This document shows positions 1 to 9,794 of a stretch of DNA of 39,084 bases, in pieces; position 1 is the stretch's first letter; every line of letters begins with the position of its first letter. This DNA comes from Kofleriaceae bacterium (GTDB lineage: Bacteria > Myxococcota_A > Polyangia > Haliangiales > Haliangiaceae). Both the position numbers and the translations under genes were made by a program. The notes beneath the pieces were generated by a model that was given only the letters and a program-made list of their open reading frames with translations, searched no databases and was not told the origin of the DNA. Where the stretch lies: contig JAGPCY010000058.1 of NCBI GenBank assembly GCA_018057825.1, forward strand, positions 1 to 39,084, in the 5' to 3' direction.

Positions 1-76
1 TGAACTCTGGCTTGAAGGTTCGCCGCCGACGCGGCAGCTTGGAAGGAGACGAAGTGCTCATGGATGCCTCGCTCAT
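1..76 (-). CDS. IS3-type transposase OrfA, 5' end only (runs off the left edge)
   Basis: Reading the minus strand from ATG at 76 (second in-frame ATG at 61) gives 25 codons up to the window edge. They end in a basic stretch, KLPRRRRTFKPEF, which looks like the start of the helix-turn-helix domain of IS3/IS911 OrfA transposases (typically RRRFxxEFK near the N-terminus). OrfA binds the element's terminal inverted repeats. Only the N-terminus is visible, so the subgroup and intactness cannot be judged. The sequence just upstream (100-126) looks like an IS end, which supports the reading. The call rests on a short motif. Confidence 0.55.
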   Translation of the reverse strand, partial: MSEASMSTSSPSKLPRRRRTFKPEF

Positions 77-99
77 CTTGACGGTGGTCGGATGGCGGG

Positions 100-126
100 T
101 GTCCAGAAAATCGGGGCAGGCTCAAA
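100..126 (-). repeat. Possible terminal inverted repeat of the IS3-type element
   Basis: On the minus strand this reads TGAGCCTGCCCCGATTTTCT and continues GGACAC, starting with TG about 25-50 bp upstream of the transposase start. That is the usual place and style of an IS3-family end. The other end is outside the window, so neither the inverted repeat nor a target duplication can be confirmed. Confidence 0.35.
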
Positions 127-232
127 CTCGAATCCGAACCCGCCCCCCGAACCCGAACCCGAGTCCGAGGCCGAGGCCGAGGCCGAGTCCGAGGCCGAGT
201 CCGAGACCGAGTCCGAGTCCGAGACCGAGGAA
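127..232. repeat. Hexanucleotide array 1 (GAGNCC)
   Basis: Tandem 6-bp units, mainly GAGTCC, GAGGCC and GAGACC on the plus strand, with degenerate GAACCC units at the left edge. It lies between the putative IS end and the stop codon of the PASTA gene (minus strand), whose 3' side sees it as CTCGGN about 30 bp after the stop. The units contain no stop codon in any frame, so ORFs run through it. It is one of five such arrays (10483, 16245, 25925 and 38848 are the others). The IS seems to sit at or inside its left edge. Confidence 0.9.
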
Positions 233-266
233 GATCGGCGGACCGAGCGGCGGAGCGGCGGCGCGC

Positions 267-902
267 CTACTGGCCGATCGTCAAGACGCCCTCGCGGGCG
301 TGGACCTTACGACCGCGCGGCGGCGGCGTGGTGTCGCACACCGCGTTGAGCGAGCAGCCCTGCTGCAGGTCGATGCGGAACTCGCTGGCCTTGAACCCGG
401 CCCGAGTCAGGGTCGCCAGGGCCTCGTCCTTGCTCATGCCGAGGACGTCGGGCATGCGCCGCCACTCCGAGGTCGTGCCCACCGAACCGTGCTCGAAGGT
501 GTCGCGCTCGATCGTCACCTTGATCTCCCGCGTCACGTCGACCACCGCGTCCTTCGACGGCTCCTGGTTGCAGATCGTGCCCTGGGTGACCATGTCGATC
601 TCGTCGGCGTAGCGACAGCCGAACTGGGCGTCGAGGACGATGAACTTCTCCGGGTCGAAGCCGGCCGTCTTCACCTGCTGGCGGGCCACATCCGGCGTGA
701 GGCCGTACAGATCCGGCACCGCCTTCGGCTTGGGCCGCGGCTTCTCGGCCTTCGGCTGGTTATCGCGCTCCGCCTTGTCGCGCGTCGCCTGGCCTTCGGC
801 CTCGCGCTTACGCGTCGCCTCACGCTTCTGCCACTCCTCGTAGCCGAAGTACCCGCCCGCGCCCAACACCAACACGGCTGCCCCAAGAACACCTGGCTTC
901 AT
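267..902 (-). CDS. Membrane-anchored double PASTA-domain protein
   Basis: 211 aa from ATG at 902; the frame is open further upstream, but this start puts a hydrophobic segment (residues 4-20) at the N-terminus, as expected for a signal anchor. A charged Lys/Glu/Arg-rich linker (about 22-60) follows, then two PASTA-like domains (about 60-132 and 148-211), each opening with the typical VPDLYGL or MPDVLGM motif followed by an A-x-x-x-L/V-x-x-AGF helix. PASTA domains bind muropeptides or beta-lactams and usually form the extracellular part of PknB kinases or PBPs. Here no kinase or transpeptidase domain is attached. Each domain has a pair of cysteines that may form a disulfide in the periplasm. 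It probably senses or binds the cell wall; no partner is visible next to it. Confidence 0.75.
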   Translation of the reverse strand: MKPGVLGAAVLVLGAGGYFGYEEWQKREATRKREAEGQATRDKAERDNQPKAEKPRPKPKAVPDLYGLTPDVARQQVKTAGFDPEKFIVLDAQFGCRYADEIDMVTQGTICNQEPSKDAVVDVTREIKVTIERDTFEHGSVGTTSEWRRMPDVLGMSKDEALATLTRAGFKASEFRIDLQQGCSLNAVCDTTPPPRGRKVHAREGVLTIGQ

Positions 903-1271
903 ATGGCCAAAGTTCACCACGACCCTCGGCCCGATGCCACCGCCGCGCCCGACATTTCGCTCGCAGGCCGCACCGGCCGCGCCTGGCCATGCAAGGAACG
1001 TGCGGCAGAGGCATACCGGTTGCGTCCGTCCTGACCACGAATCTCGTGGTGGGGTCGACCAGGAGCACGACGCCGAGGGAGCTCGTAACACCGTCGCGTC
1101 ACCCACTTCTTGGCGGGCGCCGTGCCCAGCTCCGATCCGGTCGTGCGGACGGTTCTACCTCACAGCCGCGGCGCGCGATCGGTCACCGCCGTTGATGCGC
1201 GTCAGCGGCAACGCCATCACCCAGCCCGCCTCACCGCCACGCTGTCCTCGGAGTCGAGTCAGGCGTGCTCA
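903..1271. other. Non-coding stretch between the PASTA gene and the IS66 remnant
   Basis: No open frame here has a credible start, family motif or codon pattern. It lies directly downstream (minus sense) of the IS66 transposase remnant, so it could be decayed IS66 sequence including its right end. I could not recognise a terminal repeat. Confidence 0.4.
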
Positions 1272-1375
1272 CTAACAGCAGAACAGCCAGCTCTTCCGGC
1301 CGACGACGATCTTGCGGAGCGTGCGCTCGGCACGGGGGGTGTCGAGCCGGATGTCCCCTCGATGAGGACGCGACA
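1272..1375 (-). pseudogene. IS66 transposase, decayed C-terminal fragment
   Basis: The minus strand, with stop codon at 1274-1272, reads DIRLDTPRAERTLRKIVVGR followed by KSWLF. This matches the conserved C-terminal block of IS66-family DDE transposases (IxLDNNxAERxLRxxVVGRKNWLF), which holds the catalytic glutamate of the DDE triad (E in AER). Just upstream, a second minus frame reads LCRVLIEG, like the normal preceding LxRFLEDG, so there is a frameshift at about 1356. A stop follows WLFCC, where family members normally continue with a GS(D) block and a further helical tail. No N-terminal part is found. It is a dead remnant marking past IS activity next to the helicase gene. Confidence 0.75.
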
Positions 1376-1443
1376 CAGTCACGGGCAGCGCCTGCGCCGC
1401 CACGCCCAGCAAGCTACCGGCCGTTGGGCGTTGACCCGTTCAC

Positions 1444-3894
1444 ATGACACTGCGAAGCTCCCGACGCATGCCGACCATCTGGATCCCGGGCGATGTTCTT
1501 CATGGAATTGGGACCGCACGGGCTGCGGAATTCTTCGATGCCGTTGAAGCTGCAGGCACCGATGGCCAAGGACGTCTAGCTCGCGGACAATCTGGTCTAC
1601 TAGGGCTGGTAGCGACGCAGCTGCTTGATGGTGTCGCGGCGATCCTTGCTGCCTACGTCGACGGCCAAGCCGTCGATGAGTACGCCCCAGGCTGGCGTTC
1701 GGTCGTCATTCCCAGCTACGTACTCGCGGAACTCAGCTCAGACGACGACCGGCGTGCACTCTACGACCGACTGCGAGATGCGTCGAACATCGACGAGGCG
1801 CAGCAGCGTGCCGGGCTGAAGTTCTTACGGCAGAAGCAGGTATCAACGATCTTCATTGCTGGCGGGTACCGGCGGCTTCACATGGCAATCGCCGAGCCTG
1901 AGCATGTGACGATCCTGGGCGTATTCGACGCCGACATGTGGACTACACACGCGAAGTCAAGCAAGGTCGTGCAGCCTTCTGTGACCGAACTTGCCGCCTG
2001 GCGCCGATTGCACGAACTCGCCGTGGCCACTCGATCCCGCCTACGACCAACGCTCAGCGACGGCACTCGGCCCGGTGCCACGACGCCCCTCGTGGACACA
2101 TGGATTGCCGTCAACCAGCTCCGCGAGTTGGGACTCAAAGACGATGACACCATTCGGAAGGTACTTGCCTGCACTACCGAGGTACACCTAGAGTCAGTTA
2201 TTGGAGACGTCACCGATGAGCAATTCGACCGGATCGATTCATCCTTCAGTCGCTTCCGCGCCGCCGAACTCCGCCATGCCGAGAACGGACTGAATCCGAT
2301 CGAGGTGCTCGCACTTCAAGGCACAACGCGACCTGACAGAACCGCGCGAACTTTTGAGGAGTGGCTCGACATTCTAAGCCCTTCACAAGAGAAAATCGTC
2401 TCACTCGATCGCGAGGTACCGATCCGCGTCAAGGGCGGTCCCGGCACCGGCAAGACGCTCACGGCGATGCTGCGCGCAGGCTACCTACTGCGCAGGGCGC
2501 GGCAGCGAGGGATGTCACTTCGAGTAGGCTTCCTCGTGTTCAACCCCGATCTTGGACGCGACATTTACGAGGAGATGGTTCGCATTGGACTCGCTGAGTT
2601 TCTGGACCCTGCGTCGCCGCAGCGGGTGACCGTCAGCAGCCTCCAGCAATGGTGCGAGCGATTCATCGACGTCGACAAGCTAGGTGTGGAGCCGATCGCG
2701 CCGTATCGCGCGGGCGGCACAGAAAAGAACCGTCGAGCTCTCCTTGAGCTTGCCCTTGAAGAGGCACGCCGGCGTCTGGCAGGCTACGAGTACGAGACGC
2801 TTTGGAAGGAGTTCGACACTCGCAGCAAGGCAGGCGTCCGCGAGATCGAAACGGAGATCAGCCAGTTCATAAAGGCCCGCGACGTCGCAGACCTTCAAAC
2901 GTACCTTGCAGAACGCCGACCGGCAAACTGGTGGATGTCCAACACAGACCGGACGTTCCGCAAGTTCGTATGGGAGATCTACAAGATCTATGAGGCCGCA
3001 CTCCAGCAGCTCGGAATGATCGACTCAGACGATCTGATCAACGATTCTCTGAAGGAGGTCACGAAGAGCGTCTGGCAGCAGTTCCAAAAGGCAAACGTAG
3101 CCTTTGACTATCTGATCCTCGATGAGGCACAGGACTTCTTCCGCCATCAGCTTACGCTCGTCCGGCACCTCGTGAAGCGCCCAGAAGGTCTAATGATCTG
3201 CTATGATGAGGCGCAGGCCGTATATTCGCGCTACCCGACCCTCCGCGACATCGGATTCGATACCGACAGCGCCTTCGAGGGGCTGCGACTGGAGGAGAAC
3301 TTCCGCAGTACGAAGCAGATTGTGCAGGCGATTCGATCGGTGGCAGCCAAGTACCCGACGTGTCATCTAGCAGACCACTGGGGCGACTTCTCTGGCGGGC
3401 CGAAGGCACGGGACGGTGCGCGCCCGATCGGCTTCGGCTTCGCTACCGAAGCAGCCATGTTCCAGCAGGCTGGCGATTTGGTGGACAGTGCACTCGCCAA
3501 GGGAATTCCACCCAAAGAAGTAGCAGTGATCGCATTCAACGACGAGATACTCCCGCGCTTGACGTCCACCCTTGTAAAACGCGGAGTTAAAGCTACAATC
3601 ATCGGCGGAGAAGCGCGACGACCAGCCCGTGGCTCGGTCAATCTTGTCACAGCGAAGCACGTCAAGGGCATGCAGTTCGAGACTTGTCTCGTTGTCGGCG
3701 CCGACCGCGATCACCTGCCGGACTTCGAGGGCGTCAAGACCGAGTATCAGCGCGAAGTCAAAATGGAGGACGATCTGCGCCTTTTCCTCGTTGCCGTTTC
3801 GCGTTGCAAGACGGAACTCTTCCTGCTTTGGAACGGAAGCGAGCCGAGCCAGTTCGTGACCGCGATGGGTACGGCGATCGACGTGCGAGGGTAG
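1444..3894 (+). CDS. UvrD/Rep-like superfamily 1 helicase with unknown N-terminal half
   Basis: 816 aa; ATG at 1468 is an alternative start and neither has a clear Shine-Dalgarno. The ATPase core begins at about residue 311: Q-motif-like LSPSQEKIV (311-319), Walker A GGPGTGKT (331-338), Walker B/motif II ILDEAQD (D560, E561). C-terminal UvrD-type motifs follow: RLEENFRST (motif IV-like), VTAKHVKGMQFETCLVVG (motif V) and LFLVAVSRCK (motif VI). Such proteins unwind nucleic acid with ATP. The first 300 residues resemble no domain I recognise; they contain no NERD or PD-(D/E)xK signature that I can see. Base composition is lower in GC than the core genes to the right. An IS66 fragment lies just upstream and a toxin-like operon downstream, so this is probably an accessory, possibly defence-related gene. 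Confidence 0.8.
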   Translation: MTLRSSRRMPTIWIPGDVLHGIGTARAAEFFDAVEAAGTDGQGRLARGQSGLLGLVATQLLDGVAAILAAYVDGQAVDEYAPGWRSVVIPSYVLAELSSDDDRRALYDRLRDASNIDEAQQRAGLKFLRQKQVSTIFIAGGYRRLHMAIAEPEHVTILGVFDADMWTTHAKSSKVVQPSVTELAAWRRLHELAVATRSRLRPTLSDGTRPGATTPLVDTWIAVNQLRELGLKDDDTIRKVLACTTEVHLESVIGDVTDEQFDRIDSSFSRFRAAELRHAENGLNPIEVLALQGTTRPDRTARTFEEWLDILSPSQEKIVSLDREVPIRVKGGPGTGKTLTAMLRAGYLLRRARQRGMSLRVGFLVFNPDLGRDIYEEMVRIGLAEFLDPASPQRVTVSSLQQWCERFIDVDKLGVEPIAPYRAGGTEKNRRALLELALEEARRRLAGYEYETLWKEFDTRSKAGVREIETEISQFIKARDVADLQTYLAERRPANWWMSNTDRTFRKFVWEIYKIYEAALQQLGMIDSDDLINDSLKEVTKSVWQQFQKANVAFDYLILDEAQDFFRHQLTLVRHLVKRPEGLMICYDEAQAVYSRYPTLRDIGFDTDSAFEGLRLEENFRSTKQIVQAIRSVAAKYPTCHLADHWGDFSGGPKARDGARPIGFGFATEAAMFQQAGDLVDSALAKGIPPKEVAVIAFNDEILPRLTSTLVKRGVKATIIGGEARRPARGSVNLVTAKHVKGMQFETCLVVGADRDHLPDFEGVKTEYQREVKMEDDLRLFLVAVSRCKTELFLLWNGSEPSQFVTAMGTAIDVRG

Positions 3895-3919
3895 TCCACT
3901 CGCCCGCGGTGAGTATCGG

Positions 3920-4420
3920 CTAGCCTATTTCTTGTCGCTCATCCGGGATGCCGCTGATGGAAAGGAACATGGGCGTTAGGCCCCCAACCGGGTCACCCAG
4001 CGTCACGAATCCGAGCTTCTGATACCAGCCGACGGCTGTGGGCTTCGAGTCCACAAACACCCCGACACACCCTACTGCAGCGCTAATCTGCCGTGCGAGC
4101 CGAAACACATGCTTAAGCAGGGTTTGACCGCGCCCCTGCGACTGTGATGCCTTGTCGACTCCAAGTCGTGCGAGCAGCAGCACGGGCAATGGTTGTGGCG
4201 GCAGCTTTCGTCTCTCAGGCCCGACCTGTTCTCGTCGCATCGTCACTACCGATACTGTGACGAAACCCACGACCGCATCATCGACGACGCCGACATAGGT
4301 TTGATTGGCAGCCACGCGCTGGTGCTGGCTTGCTTTCGTTCGAAGGTACTCATCGAGCTGATCGTTTCCGCACGAAAATGACCGGCGATTGTGGCTAGGA
4401 GAAAGCGCAACGACCTTCAT
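3920..4420 (-). CDS. GNAT acetyltransferase, TacT/AtaT-like toxin candidate
   Basis: 166 aa, close to the usual size of GNAT toxins. Features typical of this group: FSCGNDQLDEYL at the N-terminus (compare FxCGxxxLDxxL), a Y-V strand, LLARLGVDKASQSQGRG (acetyl-CoA pyrophosphate loop with Q-x-x-G-x-G), GVFVDSK, and a late WYQKLGF carrying the tyrosine often used as general acid. Family members acetylate the amino group of charged tRNAs and stop translation. The ATG at 4420 overlaps the stop of the upstream gene by 4 nt (ATGA), the coupling normal for antitoxin-toxin pairs. It converges on the helicase gene with 25 bp between them. Activity is inferred from family and context. Confidence 0.8.
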   Translation of the reverse strand: MKVVALSPSHNRRSFSCGNDQLDEYLRTKASQHQRVAANQTYVGVVDDAVVGFVTVSVVTMRREQVGPERRKLPPQPLPVLLLARLGVDKASQSQGRGQTLLKHVFRLARQISAAVGCVGVFVDSKPTAVGWYQKLGFVTLGDPVGGLTPMFLSISGIPDERQEIG

Positions 4421-4770
4421 GCGCGCCGAAACAACTCCAGCATCGCCGGTGTCGGACCGGGTCGCGTTTCAAGAAGGTCCGCAAGCGCATCCGCATCTTC
4501 GACACTCAGAATGACTTCATCGCGTTCGTCCACCCTCTCCCCAACCGCCCGCGATGGCGTCGGAACGACAACCGTGCCATGCTCGGCTGGAACTGTGCCA
4601 CGCCCATCGAGCTGTAGGGCATCGCTGGCGGACGCCAACACGAAGAGCGCAACCGCCACGCAGAGGCCAGGTGCCGCGACTGACGTCGCCGATTCTGCTA
4701 TCGGTACTCGTTCTACGGTGCCCGATGCTGCCACGACTTCCCTAACCACATGCCTAACCTCAAGGGACAT
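4417..4770 (-). CDS. Probable antitoxin partner of the GNAT toxin (atypical N-terminus)
   Basis: 117 aa from ATG at 4770 (an in-frame TTG at 4797 would add 9 residues). The C-terminal 35 residues (DEVILSVEDADALADLLETR followed by PGPTPAMLELFRR) resemble the toxin-neutralising tail of DUF1778/TacA antitoxins, which have a hydrophobic-S-x-x-D helix, then Pro-rich PxPNxAL and a basic end. The N-terminal part, however, does not look like the ribbon-helix-helix expected there; a short FVLASASDAL stretch is the only hint of it. Other minus frames give no better match, so a simple frameshift does not explain this. It overlaps the upstream gene by 11 nt and the toxin by 4 nt. Confidence 0.55.
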   Translation of the reverse strand: MSLEVRHVVREVVAASGTVERVPIAESATSVAAPGLCVAVALFVLASASDALQLDGRGTVPAEHGTVVVPTPSRAVGERVDERDEVILSVEDADALADLLETRPGPTPAMLELFRRA

Positions 4771-5509
4771 CGCCGACCTCCAGCAGTTCGCTTCCAAGCA
4801 TCTTAAGCTCGTCGATCACTGTCACGACCGTCGACACATCCAAAACGCCAGTGAACTCGGCGACTGTGTTCAGATCTAGTTCACATCGGCAGGCGAAAGC
4901 TGGGTCGCCAAGAATCGCAGGAGCAGTTCGGAACAGAGGGTCTAGGGCAATCCGGGCGTACTGGAGCCGCACGACAGACCAGCGCGAAAGGCGGTTAATC
5001 TGGACACTTGGCTCGACGGTGGACGTCCGGCGCCGGTTGATTTGGTAGTTGAAATCACTGGAATCCGGCGAGAGCGTCACAGCGGGAAGAAAAGCCTGCA
5101 GCCGGTCATATCCCGCTCGTGTCGAAGCTACGGGCATCCGCGCGACGACACCGAACGCTACACGCTTGACTCCGCGATCTTGCTTGGCGAGCCAGCCGCT
5201 GCAGATCGTCAGAAACGACCCTGCGGTCCCGGGATACTCTCCGAGCGACGGAATTTCGCTCGGCGACGCATCCGAGCCAACGACCAGCAGTACGTCGGTT
5301 CGCTCAGGAGTAGCGTCCGTGGAGAGCACCCCCGTGAGGAACGGTCCCTCCTCGTGTACGGCATGACTTCTCGGCGTCGAGCTTTGCGTTTCAGGTGGCT
5401 CGTTGGTGAGGGCAGCCCAGGCCCCGTAGCCCGGCTCGGCAGGCACCTGCCAGAACAGCGTGAGCCGAAGGCTCTCGATTCGCCATGTGTCTTTGCTTGC
5501 GGCGGTCAC
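4760..5509 (-). CDS. Hypothetical protein, first gene of the toxin-like operon
   Basis: 249 aa starting with GTG at 5509. I do not recognise the family. It lacks a signal peptide or membrane segment, so it is probably cytoplasmic. Distinct stretches include FNYQINRRR and INRLSRWSV in the second half, spaced like repeated strands of a beta-rich fold, and a C-terminal region of alternating hydrophobic residues. A distant relation to the TIGR04255 family (sporadic, function unknown) is conceivable but weak. It shares the operon with the antitoxin candidate and the GNAT gene (11-nt overlap), and its base composition is lower in GC than the core genes. Confidence 0.6.
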   Translation of the reverse strand: MTAASKDTWRIESLRLTLFWQVPAEPGYGAWAALTNEPPETQSSTPRSHAVHEEGPFLTGVLSTDATPERTDVLLVVGSDASPSEIPSLGEYPGTAGSFLTICSGWLAKQDRGVKRVAFGVVARMPVASTRAGYDRLQAFLPAVTLSPDSSDFNYQINRRRTSTVEPSVQINRLSRWSVVRLQYARIALDPLFRTAPAILGDPAFACRCELDLNTVAEFTGVLDVSTVVTVIDELKMLGSELLEVGDVP

Positions 5510-5545
5510 GGGGTTTCAGGGTATCAGAGATGGTATGGGTCGACC

Positions 5546-5551
5546 ATTGTA
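5546..5551 (-). promoter_or_regulatory. Possible -10 box for the toxin-like operon
   Basis: The minus strand reads TACAAT 36 bp upstream of the GTG at 5509, a good match to the sigma-70 -10 consensus. No convincing -35 box is found at 16-18 bp, so this is a weak prediction. Confidence 0.3.
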
Positions 5552-5735
5552 GCGCGCATCACCTGCAACCATTTCGCCAAACCAAGGCGAGGGCGCTGCC
5601 CCCTCTGTAGCCAGGCGGGTTGGGCGACGCTAAGGGCTGCGCTTGCCAGGCCCGGCATTCTTGCGCGGCCTGGCGACGTGCCGCCGGAGCCGCTGGCGCC
5701 GTCGACGAACCCCACGCAACCGCTACCGATGTTCG

Positions 5736-5808
<73 letters not shown>

Positions 5809-5923
5809 TGGGGATGCGGAACCTACCCGCGCGCTGGCGATCTTTCAATGGGGGGCGCGCGGATTTCTGCACCCGAGGCGGCTTCGCGCGGGCGCCTCGG
5901 GGCGACCTGGGATAGAACCAGTC

Positions 5924-7743
<1,820 letters not shown>

Positions 7744-7747
<4 letters not shown>

Positions 7748-8406
7748 GGGGCCCCCGGCTCGCGGCGGCGGTGGCGATGGCGGCGCTGGGCGCGACCGCC
7801 GGGTCGGCGGCCGCCGAGCCGCCGTCGGATCAGCGGCTGGTCGCGGTCGGCCTGGCCCTGGCCGTGCCGACCTACGGCGTCGGCGTCCTGCTCCACGAGG
7901 GCAGCCACGCGCTGGCCGCCGAGCTGGCCGGCGCCGACGTCACGGTGTTCCGACCGTGGCCCGGGCGCGATCGCAAGACCGGGGCCTTCCAGCTCGGGTT
8001 GACCCGGGTGGTCGGGCTGCGCGGAACCCCGAAACGCCTCGCCTTCTACCTCTCGCCGAAGATCACGGATCTCGCGCTCCTCGGCGCCTACACCGCCTAC
8101 TACTACTCCGACGCCTACCCCGATAGCTCCTACGGCCAGCTCGTGGTCACGGTCTTGGCCACCGGCTTCTGGCTCGACTTCGCCAAGGACACGGTCGTGT
8201 TCTCGCGCCACAACGACCTGGTCAAGGCCATGAACCTGGTCGGCGCCACCGACGAGCTGCGCCGCCTGCCGATCCGGCTGGGCTTCGCCGCGGCGTCGGT
8301 CGGCCTCGGCTACCTGGTGTGGCGCGGTCACGAGCGGCTGTTCGCGTCCAACGATCCGCCACAGGCGGCGCCGCTCATCCTGCCGCTCGTCACCGGTCGG
8401 ATGTAG
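7744..8406 (+). CDS. Membrane protein with HExxH motif, M50-like putative metalloprotease
   Basis: 220 aa from GTG at 7744, which overlaps the kinase stop by 4 nt. The N-terminus is a signal-like segment (residues 5-24). Residues 32-50 form a hydrophobic helix leading straight into HEGSHALAAELAG (H51, E52, H55), the zinc-binding HExxH of M50-type intramembrane peptidases and related PrsW/M50B-like proteins. Two or three more hydrophobic stretches follow (about 90-105, 120-140, 178-198). The third zinc ligand, usually NPDG or similar, is not obvious, though FWLDFAKDT may serve. Coupling to a transmembrane kinase suggests a shared envelope-signalling role. Protease activity is not certain. Confidence 0.6.
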
Positions 8407-8413
8407 CGCGCCG

Positions 8414-9016
8414 TCAGTCGACGGTGAACGGCGCGGTCACCACGGTCGGCGCCCCGGTCGCCGCGAAGCGCAGCCCGCGCGCGGCGCGCCGCAGGCAGGG
8501 GACCAGGCCGCGCTCGTGCAGGTAGGCCGGGGCCCGGGCCCGCAGCTTGTCGACCCGGCCGTCGCCGCCGACCAGGAGCTGGACCGTGATCTCCCCGGTC
8601 AAGGGCGCGCTGCCGATCGCCTGGGTGACGCAGGCGATGAGGGCGCTGGCGCCGGCGTCGACGCCGGCCGCGATCTCGCCGTCGTCCAAGGGACGAGCCT
8701 CGGCGTCGCTCGTGAGATCGTAGGTCCGGGGCGGCAGCGCCACCGCGTCGCCGCGCCACTCCAGGCGGCGGTCGGCGTCGGTCAGCACGACCTCGTCGTC
8801 GATCTCGCGCTCGACGGTGGCGCCGCCGGGCCGGGCCGCGCCGCCGCGCCGCCGCTTCTTGCCCTTGCCGGCGTCGGCGACCCCGGCGTCGACCGGAGCA
8901 GCCGCGACCGGCTCGGTCGGCGCGGGCGCGGCGGATCGCCACGGCGGCTCGAGCGCGAGGTACATTGCCCCGGCGCCGAGCACCAGGCCGATGGCGAGCC
9001 CGAGCCCGAACTTCAC
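8414..9016 (-). CDS. AgmX/TonB-like C-terminal domain protein, membrane anchored
   Basis: 200 aa from GTG at 9016. The N-terminus is a single transmembrane anchor (about 3-20), then an Ala/Pro-rich linker and a basic KGKKRRR patch. The C-terminal 75 residues have the pattern of the AgmX/PglI or TonB-like fold found in myxobacteria: a GEITVQLLVGGDGRV strand pair, then a conserved cysteine helix (VPCLRRAARGLRF) and a last VVTAPF strand. A second cysteine (ALIACVTQA) could pair with it. Proteins with this domain are linked to gliding and envelope machinery in Myxococcus, but many are uncharacterised. It converges on the M50-like gene and diverges from the CPBP gene. Confidence 0.6.
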   Translation of the reverse strand: MKFGLGLAIGLVLGAGAMYLALEPPWRSAAPAPTEPVAAAPVDAGVADAGKGKKRRRGGAARPGGATVEREIDDEVVLTDADRRLEWRGDAVALPPRTYDLTSDAEARPLDDGEIAAGVDAGASALIACVTQAIGSAPLTGEITVQLLVGGDGRVDKLRARAPAYLHERGLVPCLRRAARGLRFAATGAPTVVTAPFTVD

Positions 9017-9053
9017 GCCTCGCTTGTACCACGGCGCGCCGCTGCCAGCCGGG

Positions 9054-9794
9054 GTGACGCTGGCCGGCTACGGGCTCGCGATCGCCACCTTCCTCGCGGT
9101 CGGCCTGGTGATCGGCGGCGGCCGACGCGAGCTGGCGGTGGCCCAGGTCGCCGGCCTGGGGCTGGTACCGCTGGCCCTGGCGCGGCTCCACCAGGCGCCG
9201 CTCGCGGCCCTGGGCCTGGTCCGGCCGCGCTGGGGCGCGCTCGTCGGCGCGCTGGTCGCCGGCGCCGGGCTGTGGCTGGTCGCGCTCCACGCCGCCGCCC
9301 CGGTCCTCGAGGCCACGCGTCGCCACGCCGAGGTCGAGACCTGGTCGGCCACGGTCTTCGGCGGCGGCCCGTCGTGGTTCGAGATCGCGCTCACCGTCGT
9401 GATCGTGCCGTCGTTGTGCGAGGAGCTGACCCACCGCGGCCTCCTGGCCGGCGGCTTGACCCCGCGCCTGGGTCGGCTCGGCGCGATCGCGATCTCGACG
9501 GCGCTCTTCGCCGCGCTGCACCTCGAGCCGGCCCGGATCATCGCCACCGCGATCGTCGGCGGCGCGGCCGGCGCGGTCGCGGCGTGGTCGCGCTCGCTCG
9601 TGCCGGCGATCGCGCTGCACGCGGTCAACAACGCGATCGTCGCCGCGCTGTCCTTGGGACACGCACCCAGCCTGCGACGCGCGATCGATCACCACGCCGC
9701 GGCGACCTTGGCGATCGCCGTCGCCCTGGCGATCGGCGGCCTGGCGGTGGTGCGCGCCACTTCGCCTCGAGGTTCTGCTACGGTCCAGCCGTGA
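9054..9794 (+). CDS. CPBP family intramembrane metalloprotease
   Basis: 246 aa from GTG at 9054; TTG at 9024 would add 10 residues and the true start is unclear. It is multi-spanning (about 6-7 hydrophobic segments). The three CPBP (Rce1/Abi) motifs are all present in order: motif 1 CEELTHRG (the EExxxR-like glutamates), motif 2 ALFAALHLEP (F-x-x-x-H) and motif 3 IALHAVNN (H-x-x-x-N). Motif 1 has His-Arg two residues after the pair where EExxxR is usual, which is within family variation. Members cleave prenylated or membrane proteins, or act in bacteriocin immunity. The stop overlaps the GTG of the downstream Crp/Fnr gene, so the two are coupled. Confidence 0.85.
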   Translation: MTLAGYGLAIATFLAVGLVIGGGRRELAVAQVAGLGLVPLALARLHQAPLAALGLVRPRWGALVGALVAGAGLWLVALHAAAPVLEATRRHAEVETWSATVFGGGPSWFEIALTVVIVPSLCEELTHRGLLAGGLTPRLGRLGAIAISTALFAALHLEPARIIATAIVGGAAGAVAAWSRSLVPAIALHAVNNAIVAALSLGHAPSLRRAIDHHAAATLAIAVALAIGGLAVVRATSPRGSATVQP

